NCBI RefSeq assembly: GCF_009711445.1
Contig: NZ_SMMC01000198.1
Coordinates: 1-39,744 of the forward strand
Direction: 5' to 3'
DNA: 39,744 nt
From: Curvivirga aplysinae
Lineage (GTDB): Bacteria; Pseudomonadota; Alphaproteobacteria; UBA8366; Aestuariispiraceae
Shown: in pieces, positions 17,494 to 24,766 of the stretch
Layout of the letters: each line of letters begins with the position of its first letter
Numbering within the stretch: the stretch's first letter is position 1
Notes under the pieces: generated by a model
What the model saw: the letters and a program-made list of their open reading frames with translations, nothing else
Database searches by the model: none
Told to the model about the DNA's origin: nothing
Position numbers and translations under genes: made by a program

Positions 17494-18218
17494 CATCAAC
17501 TATGAAAATCGCACTGCTGACATCTGACATGCCTTTTTTGAAGGCTTTTGCAAAAGCGTTATTAGAACATTATCCCAATATTCAAATATTTGAAGAAAAA
17601 CGAGAAATTTCAGCCAGTTTTGAGACACGTCACGAAATTGATGATTTTCGGGATAAGTATGAAATTGATACCTATTTTGATGGTACTGAACCAAGGTTTG
17701 CTGATCTGGCACCAACGCATACATTTCGTGATGTGAACTCTGAAGAATGCGTTAAAGCGATCAAGGAATTTGAACCTGATGCACTTATTGCTTTTGGCAC
17801 AGGCGTAATTCGCGAGGAGTTGCTGAAAATTAAACCAGACCGTTTCGTTACATTACACGGGGCTGACCCCGAACAATATCGTGGATTGGATACCCATCTT
17901 TGGGCGATTTATCATGGTGACTTTGATGGATTGATGGCCTCCCTTCTTCGGGCACATGTTATACCGGATCAAGGTGGGGTAGTGATGAAAATGCCAATCC
18001 CAATAAAAGCTGGCATGAAGTTTTTTGAATTACGAAAAGCTTATTGTGATATTTGCATTAGCATGGTGCTTTCTGCGCTAAATATGCTGGAAAGCTTTGA
18101 TCAATTTATTAGCCAACCGCAACGATATATTGGTCGACATTATTCCTTTATGCCTGCGGTTTTGAAGGATCGCTGTATCCAAAAATTTTATTCACATGTC
18201 TTAACTATAAAAAAATGA
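17490..18218 (+). CDS. Formyltransferase-family protein, catalytic Asn replaced
   Basis: The 242-residue product matches the PurN/Fmt formyltransferase fold: FEPDALIAFGTGVI, then FVTLHGADPEQYRGLDTHLW, AIYHGD and IPDQGGVVMKM. These align with the family's Asn-x-His active site, the GLxTHxxA helix and the catalytic Asp before GG. The His and Asp are kept, but the catalytic Asn position is Thr (TLH instead of NIH). Sugar N-formyltransferases occur in surface-glycan loci and use formyl-tetrahydrofolate. The change may mean a different acyl donor, altered chemistry or loss of activity. The start 17490 shares ATGA with the amidotransferase stop. Confidence 0.72.
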   Translation: MTSTMKIALLTSDMPFLKAFAKALLEHYPNIQIFEEKREISASFETRHEIDDFRDKYEIDTYFDGTEPRFADLAPTHTFRDVNSEECVKAIKEFEPDALIAFGTGVIREELLKIKPDRFVTLHGADPEQYRGLDTHLWAIYHGDFDGLMASLLRAHVIPDQGGVVMKMPIPIKAGMKFFELRKAYCDICISMVLSALNMLESFDQFISQPQRYIGRHYSFMPAVLKDRCIQKFYSHVLTIKK

Positions 18219-18320
18219 TTGCGTTATCGAAATTACTATAACTTTGCTACCTTCAAATGTAGTTATTTGCTTCGACAACGAGATAAGCTTGGTTTCGATA
18301 AGTGAAATATGTAGGTTTAT
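18219..18320 (+). other. 102-base gap inside the plus-strand sugar operon
   Basis: This is the only sizeable gap in an otherwise overlapping gene string. No terminator or clear promoter was recognised. The methyltransferase start that follows has a modest TAGG ribosome site. It may mark a module boundary. Confidence 0.4.
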
Positions 18321-19145
18321 ATGAAAGATACTCAACAACCATGTGCCATTTGCAATCAGATTGAATGGAAATTCCATGCATTCTTTACTCAGAAACCAGA
18401 TATTGAGGCGGATTACGGGTTTCAACGGTATCAACGAAGTTTATTTGAATGCCAAACCTGTGGACATTTTGAAAACCGTTATGGCGGGGATATAGATTTA
18501 TCTTCTCTTTATGAGGGAGGCTATTGGGATAGCACCTATGCTGATCAGGTGAAGTCTACCTTTGACCGCATCATGTCTTTACCTGCGGATCAATCTGACA
18601 ATCGTGGACGGGTTGATTTTATTAATAGGTTCTGGGAACAAAACGCGTTGTTGAAAAAAACGGTTTTGGATATTGGTTCGGGTTTAGCAGTTTTTCCTGC
18701 TGTGATGAAAGAAACAGGTTGGGAAGTAACAGCGTTAGATCCAGATGCAAAGGCAGCAGAGCATGCCCGAAACAACGCTAATGTTAAGTCTGTTGCAGCT
18801 GATTATCTAAAAGATAATGTGGATGGAAAATATACCCTCGTAACACTTAATAAAGTGTTAGAGCATGTGCCGGATATGACTGGTATGTTGAACAAGGTGA
18901 AACACAACTTATCAAAAGATGGCCTTGTTTATGTTGAATTACCGGACGGAGAAACAGCTATTCATGATCCAGATAATGCAACGCGTGAGGAATTCCTGGT
19001 AGAACATTATTGTGCATTTTCTTTTGCCTCCTATAGCTTACTTGCAAGTAAAGCTGGTTTCAATGTTTTGACATTGGAACGCCTGATTGAGCCGAGCGGA
19101 AAGTATACTTTACGCGGTTTCTTGAAAGTCAAAGATAATGCATGA
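18321..19145 (+). CDS. SAM-dependent methyltransferase with N-terminal zinc-type Cys pairs
   Basis: The 274-residue product has two CxxC pairs (Cys8/Cys11 and Cys44/Cys47), likely a small zinc knuckle. A class I Rossmann methyltransferase domain follows. Motif I is VLDIGSGLAVFP (from about 115), the acidic end of strand 2 is VTALDPDAKAAEHA, and motif IV-like LNKVLEHVPDM follows. This layout is seen in sugar C- or O-methyltransferases of antibiotic and lipopolysaccharide loci. The substrate is not determined; the context suggests the flagellin sugar. Its end overlaps the GNAT gene by 8 bases. Confidence 0.78.
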   Translation: MKDTQQPCAICNQIEWKFHAFFTQKPDIEADYGFQRYQRSLFECQTCGHFENRYGGDIDLSSLYEGGYWDSTYADQVKSTFDRIMSLPADQSDNRGRVDFINRFWEQNALLKKTVLDIGSGLAVFPAVMKETGWEVTALDPDAKAAEHARNNANVKSVAADYLKDNVDGKYTLVTLNKVLEHVPDMTGMLNKVKHNLSKDGLVYVELPDGETAIHDPDNATREEFLVEHYCAFSFASYSLLASKAGFNVLTLERLIEPSGKYTLRGFLKVKDNA

Positions 19146-19833
19146 GAATAGATATTCAGAACTGCCATTTGAAACACAGGTATTTGGGCAACCTGTATGG
19201 CGTTTGGATGATATCTCATACGCATATGATGTCGTTCGTTTAGCCGAAGAGCAGAATGTTGGATTGATCAGCTATCGCGAAAAAGGTTCTGAAAATGACT
19301 TTTCATTACTAGATCAGTCCGGTTTTTATCCCGTTGAAATATTAACCACACTGGAAAGAGCTGTTACCCCAGAGGTTGAATGGCCAATTCACATCCGTAT
19401 TGCTGATAAGGATGATGCAGCATGTGTCGCAGAGATTGCGCGTAACTGTTTTGAACATGATCGTTATCATGCTGATAAGGCGATAGATGATAAGATTGCG
19501 GACGAGATTAAAGCAGTTTGGATGTTTAATTCTGTCTCAGGACGAGCGGACGCTGTTTTCTTATATGAAAAAGATCAAGAAATTTTAGGCTTTAACGCAT
19601 GCATGCTTAGGGATGGAAATGCGGTGATTGATTTGATTGGTGTTAGGCGGGATGCACAAGGTGGCGGTATAGGGCGTGATTTGGTTCGAGCAATGGATAG
19701 TTATTATTTTAATAAAGCTAAAAACTTGCGTCTAGGCACGCAGGAAATGAATAAAAAATCTCAAAATTTTTATCGAACACTTGGGTTTAAAGACGTTGCA
19801 AGATATCAAACCTGGCATTGGACAAGCTTCTAA
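19138..19833 (+). CDS. GNAT-family N-acetyltransferase
   Basis: The 231-residue product has a C-terminal GNAT domain (about 85-225) with the acetyl-CoA loop RRDAQGGGIGRDLVRAM (motif A) and motif B region NKKSQNFYRTLGFK. The N-terminal part, starting ENRYSELPFETQVFGQPVWRLD, resembles the extra beta domain of sugar-nucleotide N-acetyltransferases of the WecD/dTDP-fucosamine type. It most likely acetylates an amino sugar made by the DegT aminotransferase of the facing operon. The start lies inside the methyltransferase gene (coupled). Its stop overlaps the last gene of the opposite operon by 4 bases. Confidence 0.8.
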   Translation: MHENRYSELPFETQVFGQPVWRLDDISYAYDVVRLAEEQNVGLISYREKGSENDFSLLDQSGFYPVEILTTLERAVTPEVEWPIHIRIADKDDAACVAEIARNCFEHDRYHADKAIDDKIADEIKAVWMFNSVSGRADAVFLYEKDQEILGFNACMLRDGNAVIDLIGVRRDAQGGGIGRDLVRAMDSYYFNKAKNLRLGTQEMNKKSQNFYRTLGFKDVARYQTWHWTSF

Positions 19834-20351
19834 TCAATCTTGAAAAGTAGTGGGTCTTTTCCAAGTGGAGGGAGCGCCGCATCAGTGCCACGTAATCGCT
19901 CATAAATACTGCACCCAAAGATATAGTTTACATCGCCATATTTATCACACATTGGAAGATAAATACGTTCAGTATATTTAAATTCATCGTCGGTTGTGAC
20001 ACTATAATATGCAGCGGCCGGTGTCTCTCGAATGAATTTCCAACGTGTCATAACACTTTCAACAGATTCCGAATCCATAAAGTCGCTTATCAAAGGGCAA
20101 TTTTTTGTTTCTTGCCATGCGTCTTTTATATTTTGTCCAGCCAAAGTCTGCCGATAAGTATTCAGTTCGGTGACATATTCATAGATCCAGACATTTGAGA
20201 TGTATTTCTTAGGAATTGAAAGTGGGTCAATGTCATTACGTGCGGGAATTTTTTTGTCTGGTGCAAAATTAAGCCATGCTTGATAAATCTCATTGGACAT
20301 TCTCGTCGGGAAGGTTGCTGGCCCTTCTTTTAAGTCTTTGATACTATACAA
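19830..20351 (-). CDS. PAS_5-like domain protein
   Basis: The 173-residue product resembles the alphaproteobacterial PAS_5 (PF07310) family: LNFAPDKKIPARNDIDPLSIPKKY at about 27-50, then a strand-rich ligand-type core (VWIYEYVTELNTYRQTLAGQNI) and a C-terminal region with ERIYLPMCDKYGDVNYIFGC. Proteins of this family are small single-domain sensors of unknown ligand. No output domain is present. A ribosome site AGAGG precedes the ATG. It is the last gene of the minus-strand sugar operon, an unexpected place for a sensor. Confidence 0.65.
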   Translation of the reverse strand: MYSIKDLKEGPATFPTRMSNEIYQAWLNFAPDKKIPARNDIDPLSIPKKYISNVWIYEYVTELNTYRQTLAGQNIKDAWQETKNCPLISDFMDSESVESVMTRWKFIRETPAAAYYSVTTDDEFKYTERIYLPMCDKYGDVNYIFGCSIYERLRGTDAALPPLGKDPLLFKID

Positions 20352-20373
20352 ATGATGCCTCTTTTGAACCTAA

Positions 20374-20733
20374 TTATGCTATATTATTTTTTAGTTGAAT
20401 GTCATCTTGGTCAAGATAGGCAATAATTTCCATATCTTGAGAAGCTAGGTAAGTGGTAAATTCATCTTGTTTTTCTGTTTCATAGGCTAAAACATAAAAC
20501 AATCCATCTGGGTTACGTGAAAGCACTGTTCTATAACCTGCTTTTTTCATCCTACCATTGGTTGAGCCTGTAAGGTAATATCCCCAATCCTTCGCTGTGA
20601 TATCAAGTTCTTTACCTGAGGATGATTGAAATGTGATTAATTCATCGCTGTCTAAATTTATATCTGCAACATGAGAGAGTTCTACATTTTTGACTGTGAA
20701 TTTTCTGGTAGGAGATTTAGCTTTATAGTCCAT
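20374..20733 (-). CDS. Conserved-looking 119-residue protein of unknown function
   Basis: No family name is recognised. The protein is charged, soluble, with no signal peptide or membrane segment. It shows alternating short strands (KFTVKNVELSHVADINLDSDE, then ITFQSSSGKELDITAKDWG) and an aromatic/Gly patch (WGYYLTGSTNGRMKK, about 50-64). It looks like an all-beta plus helix domain. It is packed 3 bases after the SpsF-like gene and 22 bases before the PAS_5-like gene, so it is a real member of the operon. A role in sugar assembly or filament modification is only a guess. Confidence 0.7.
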   Translation of the reverse strand: MDYKAKSPTRKFTVKNVELSHVADINLDSDELITFQSSSGKELDITAKDWGYYLTGSTNGRMKKAGYRTVLSRNPDGLFYVLAYETEKQDEFTTYLASQDMEIIAYLDQDDIQLKNNIA

Positions 20734-20736
20734 ATA

Positions 20737-21468
20737 TCATACCTTACTTGAGGATAGGTGGTTTTGCTGCCAGGTTTCAGCCAAAGGTATAATATCCTTT
20801 AACTCCGCATGGATTGGGTCATCCAACTGATTGACCATCCAGATTGCTTTATCAAGATCTTGCGGCGTATCAACGGTAATGGATTGAATGTCAGTTGAAT
20901 AAGATTCTGTTGCACGAACTGGTAATATCTCAAATTGATCAGAATGTTTATATGCGTAAGCAGTGACGTGTTCGAGATAATATGGGTCATCCGTTAAGTT
21001 ACATATCTTTTGCATCGCTGTGCGTGTAATAATTTCAACACTACATCCATAAGGAAAATCATGCGATACAAAAACATTACTTGTGAGATCACTTTCACTA
21101 TTTAGAAACTCTGTAGCAACCAAATCAACAATTTTCGGATCCATCAATGGGCTATCTGCGCAAATCCTAATAAACCAGTCCAAATTATTCGTTTTCATTG
21201 CTTCCAGACAACGCCCAGCGACATTATTCACATCCCCACGGAATACGGGAATTTTATTTTCTTGTGCAAAGTCGACAAGAGGTTGATCAAGATCACGGTC
21301 TGTCGTCGTAACGATCATATCTGATATTATCTGACAACATTCAAGTCGCTTAACTAGCAAACTTAGAACTGTAAACTCTGTATTAAGTTGCTTGAGTTGT
21401 TTGTTCGGCAAACGAGTGGAATCCAGTCGTGCCAGCAAGAGCATAGCCCCTTTGCCACGTTTTGACAT
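20737..21468 (-). CDS. SpsF/NeuA-like nucleotidyltransferase
   Basis: The 243-residue product has the cytidylyltransferase opening MLLLARLDSTRLPNKQL (about 9-25), matching the ARxxSTRLPxK pattern of SpsF proteins. It then has MIVTTTDRDLDQPLVDFA and a metal-site motif WFIRICADSPLMDPKIV (about 98-114). SpsF-like proteins are taken to activate sugars as CMP (or other NDP) derivatives. In this island it is the only candidate for making the CMP-sugar used by the Maf protein, since no classical NeuA (LIPARGGSK) is present. It overlaps nothing but lies 11 bases from the SDR gene. Confidence 0.8.
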   Translation of the reverse strand: MSKRGKGAMLLLARLDSTRLPNKQLKQLNTEFTVLSLLVKRLECCQIISDMIVTTTDRDLDQPLVDFAQENKIPVFRGDVNNVAGRCLEAMKTNNLDWFIRICADSPLMDPKIVDLVATEFLNSESDLTSNVFVSHDFPYGCSVEIITRTAMQKICNLTDDPYYLEHVTAYAYKHSDQFEILPVRATESYSTDIQSITVDTPQDLDKAIWMVNQLDDPIHAELKDIIPLAETWQQNHLSSSKV

Positions 21469-21479
21469 TTTAGTAAGCC

Positions 21480-22562
21480 TTAGTAATCTTCGTTATTCTT
21501 GCGTTTGGCTTTTTCCCATGCATCTACATACCATTGGCAATAATCTTTATAGCCAGTTTCTAAGGTCCATTCAGGCTCAAAACCAAGAATGGTTTTTGCA
21601 CGATCTGTAGAGAGAGTTCCTCGTATTGGTTTATCAACTGCACGTGGTCGTTCTTCGAGAATGGCATCTGGAACAACGGACTTAACCACACCGGCAAGAT
21701 CAGCAATTGTACGGGCATTCCCAAAAGTTAAGTTGAAGGTATTACTGTCTTCTGGGGATTTGTGAAGTGCTAATGCACGTACCTGTCCCTGCACCAAATC
21801 TTTAATATAGGTGAAGTCTAGCTTTCCATCACCACCGCCTTCAAGAAGAAGTGGCTTTCCCGTAAGCGCATTTTCAATAAACATTTGGCTTACACGGCGT
21901 GAGATGCAACGCTCTCCATATAATGCGCTTGGTCGAATAACCGTTGTGCCTAAACCATATTGAGTTCGATATGTCCGAATGAGGCGCTCCCCCATAAATT
22001 TTGCATTGGCATAAATGCCTTCAGGGCGCGGGAAGGTAGTTTCATCCACACTATCGCCTTCAAAATCACCGTATACAGTACTTGAAGACATAAACATAAC
22101 TTGATTGATTTTATCTGTTCTTGGACGAATTAATTCCAGAGTGTTTCGTAAGGTGATCAGTTGTAAGTCAAAACAAAGCCCAGGTTCTGCTTTTGCATCA
22201 ACAGCGCTGGCAATAGCTGACAGATGAACGACTTTGGTTGGTTCGAATTCTTCAAAGATGCGTCCAAGATCAGCTAAATGTCTTGCATCACAATTTTTCA
22301 AGGCTACACCAGATTTTCGAAGGAGATGGAAACGTTCTAACAAGAAACCCTGATACGCCATGCGCTGAACTTTGTCTTTCTCAGCTTCAAATGTATTTTC
22401 AATTAAGCTATTGATCATCAAGTTATCAGCAATCATGACTTTAGAACCCATGTTTGCGAGTTCAAGTGCAAGGTTATGGCCGATAAATCCTGCACCACCT
22501 ATCAAGAGGATGCGCTGATCTTTCAATAATGGACGTAGTGTTTCATAGGGGATATGTGACAT
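21480..22562 (-). CDS. Extended SDR: NAD-dependent sugar epimerase/dehydratase
   Basis: The 360-residue product has the Rossmann motif LLIGGAGFIGHNLA (glycines at 22, 23, 25, 28). The catalytic triad pieces are SSSTVYG (Ser160/161) and YANAK (Tyr184, Lys188). This is the extended SDR pattern of UDP-sugar epimerases and 4,6-dehydratases. The gene context suggests it makes the keto-sugar that the DegT enzyme aminates, or an epimer of it. Epimerase versus dehydratase cannot be settled from these motifs. The usual TDEVYG-type Asp/Glu pair of 4,6-dehydratases is not seen: the position reads SSTVYG, which favours an epimerase or reductase. Confidence 0.85.
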   Translation of the reverse strand: MSHIPYETLRPLLKDQRILLIGGAGFIGHNLALELANMGSKVMIADNLMINSLIENTFEAEKDKVQRMAYQGFLLERFHLLRKSGVALKNCDARHLADLGRIFEEFEPTKVVHLSAIASAVDAKAEPGLCFDLQLITLRNTLELIRPRTDKINQVMFMSSSTVYGDFEGDSVDETTFPRPEGIYANAKFMGERLIRTYRTQYGLGTTVIRPSALYGERCISRRVSQMFIENALTGKPLLLEGGGDGKLDFTYIKDLVQGQVRALALHKSPEDSNTFNLTFGNARTIADLAGVVKSVVPDAILEERPRAVDKPIRGTLSTDRAKTILGFEPEWTLETGYKDYCQWYVDAWEKAKRKNNEDY

Positions 22563-22585
22563 GATGTACCTCGAATTCTTCTTGG

Positions 22586-23734
22586 TTATGCCTTTGAAAC
22601 CACAAGGGCTTGTTTTAATGCTTCTGCAATTCGCTCAGGACCATCTTCAGGCAAATGAGGGCCAACTGGCAAGGATAAAGTTTGTTCAGAAATCCATTCA
22701 GCATTTGGGAATTGTCCCTGTTTATAGCCGTATTTTTCTGCATAATATTCAAACATGGGAACTGGACCAGGATAATGTACAGAAAAACCAATACCATTTT
22801 CCTTAAGGCTATCCATTACTTTTGCACGATCAATAGATCCATCTTTGGGCAAGATTGTATTTAAGCAGTAATGGCTGTTAGGACCGTAGCCTTCCGGAGG
22901 TGGGAGGAGAGAAATTTCTTCCACCTCATTGAGCAACTCAACCAAGCGACGGTAATTCTCAGCACGAATTTTCTGAAAACCGTCCAAACGTTTTAATTGC
23001 TCAATTCCCACGGCTGCCTCAACATCACTCATGCGATAATTGAAACCCAATTGATTGACATCGTAAAGGCCTGGTTTGGCCCGTTCGCCAAGTGCTTTGT
23101 TATATCCAAAGGCACGACGTTTACGGAGTTGATCCGCAAGGTCATCATCATTTGTGGTAACCATGCCCCCTTCGATTGAGGTCATATGTTTCACAGGATA
23201 AAAGGAAAATGCACCAGCCAAACCATGATTACCCACTTTTTTACCGTCAAATTCTGCATCAAGAGAGACGGCGCAATCTTCAAGGATAAAGGCGCCATGA
23301 CGTTCGGCTGTTGTTTTAATACGGCGCATATTACAGGGAAGGCCAAGATAGTGAACTGGCATGATGACAGATAGATTTTCTTCAATTCTATCCAGCGCGC
23401 CCGGGCACATATTTCCGGTATTTGGGCTAATGTCGACAAAGACAGGTTTAGCACCTTGTAATTCCACGACATGGGCCGTTGCAGTATGGGTCATTGCTGG
23501 CAATGCAACCGTATCGCCTTTGCCAATGTTCTTCACAAAGAGGACCATATGAAGACCTGCGGTACAGGAGGCAACGGATACAGCATGTTTTGTTCCTACT
23601 CTCTCAGCAAATGCCTCTTCGAATTCAGGTGTTTTTTTTCCATGTACCAGCATACCGCTATCTAGTACTTCTAGCACAGCATGTTTTTCTGCATCACTAA
23701 TTTGTGGTTTACCGAATGGTATTGGATCAGCCAT
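22586..23734 (-). CDS. DegT/DnrJ/EryC1 aminotransferase
   Basis: The 382-residue PLP enzyme transfers an amino group from glutamate to a keto-sugar. It shows the family's opening (IPFGKPQISDAEKHAVLEVLDSG), the PLP phosphate/cofactor region with Asp153 in FILEDCAVSLDAEFDG, and the Schiff-base Lys182 in FSFYPVKHMTSIEGG. It also has the typical C-terminal HYPGPVP segment. Related enzymes are PseC, LegC and PerA/WecE types. It lies between the Gfo/Idh and SDR genes. This enzyme and the GNAT of the facing operon make a natural aminate-then-acetylate pair. Confidence 0.9.
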   Translation of the reverse strand: MADPIPFGKPQISDAEKHAVLEVLDSGMLVHGKKTPEFEEAFAERVGTKHAVSVASCTAGLHMVLFVKNIGKGDTVALPAMTHTATAHVVELQGAKPVFVDISPNTGNMCPGALDRIEENLSVIMPVHYLGLPCNMRRIKTTAERHGAFILEDCAVSLDAEFDGKKVGNHGLAGAFSFYPVKHMTSIEGGMVTTNDDDLADQLRKRRAFGYNKALGERAKPGLYDVNQLGFNYRMSDVEAAVGIEQLKRLDGFQKIRAENYRRLVELLNEVEEISLLPPPEGYGPNSHYCLNTILPKDGSIDRAKVMDSLKENGIGFSVHYPGPVPMFEYYAEKYGYKQGQFPNAEWISEQTLSLPVGPHLPEDGPERIAEALKQALVVSKA

Positions 23735-23746
23735 GTCCGTTTTCCT

Positions 23747-24766
23747 TTATCCCGCTTGAAAGCTATAGCTTACTGGCACTGTTTTTTTCTCCTTAACAGA
23801 TTCCCAGCAAGCGAAACAGATATCCATTACAGAATATACATCTTTTGCACCAACATTTGGTTCTTCGTTTTTACGAATGGCTTCAATAAAGTCTGGAAGT
23901 AAGTCACCTTTAGCCATAGCAGGGTAAGGGGTGGTGAAAGGGGATTCGTCTTTTTCTTCATCGCTATTAAAGAGGCGAGCATGCGGTTTTCCGTTTTCGA
24001 AGCTTAGTTTTGATCCATAAATATTTAAGGAGTGAAACTTATGGCGCTGGGGCATAAACATTGTAGTCGTTTTTGCTAAAACCTCGTCATCAAACCGTAA
24101 AAGATTCGTGATAATGTCAGGATATTTAAATTGGCTGGCATTGGTTGCTTTCTTAACACCCATGCCAGTAACTTCTATGACGTTTTTACCAATTATCCAG
24201 CGCATTAAATCGATAAGATGAATGCCTCCACCATAAGTGATGCAGTAAAAATCCATCGCCCCGCGCCATCCTTCGGTGATCTTCCAAAGGATTTGATGAA
24301 TATAATCACCTTCCATGTAATAAATATCGCCAAATTCGTCGTTTTGAACCATCTGACGAATTTCTTTGAAGCGCGGGCTTTCACGTAAGATTAGATTGGA
24401 AGAGATTTTTTTACCACTATCCTGTTGCGCGCGAATAACACGTTCCATATCAGGTTTATTTAACGCGATTGGTTTTTCAACGAATACATGCTTGCCGTTT
24501 TCAAATGCAGCAACCGCCTGATCGGCATGAAAATTGTCATAGCTACATATAGATATAACATCGATTTCCGGGTCTTCGATGATTTTCATTGGATCGGTAT
24601 GGCAATCAGAAACATGCCGTCTTAAGCCAACTTCATTTGCATGTCTATGGTTGATATCGCAAATAGAGGAAACCTCGACGTTAGGAATTGCATTATAGCT
24701 TTTTACATGCTGTTCCCCAACGCCTAGTCCTATAACACCAACCTTAAGAGGTTTGCTCTCAGTCAT
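23747..24766 (-). CDS. Gfo/Idh/MocA-family sugar oxidoreductase
   Basis: The 339-residue product has the N-terminal NAD(P) motif VGVIGLGVGEQH (Gly at 10, 13, 15, 17), the EKPIA signature (Glu97-Lys98-Pro99) and the C-terminal dimer domain with GGGIHLIDLMRW (His in the catalytic area). This family oxidises or reduces hydroxyl/keto groups of sugars. Campylobacter PtmF, in legionaminic acid precursor synthesis, belongs to a related group. Its ATG overlaps the flgK stop (TAATG), so it is translated directly behind a flagellar structural gene. Confidence 0.88.
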   Translation of the reverse strand: MTESKPLKVGVIGLGVGEQHVKSYNAIPNVEVSSICDINHRHANEVGLRRHVSDCHTDPMKIIEDPEIDVISICSYDNFHADQAVAAFENGKHVFVEKPIALNKPDMERVIRAQQDSGKKISSNLILRESPRFKEIRQMVQNDEFGDIYYMEGDYIHQILWKITEGWRGAMDFYCITYGGGIHLIDLMRWIIGKNVIEVTGMGVKKATNASQFKYPDIITNLLRFDDEVLAKTTTMFMPQRHKFHSLNIYGSKLSFENGKPHARLFNSDEEKDESPFTTPYPAMAKGDLLPDFIEAIRKNEEPNVGAKDVYSVMDICFACWESVKEKKTVPVSYSFQAG

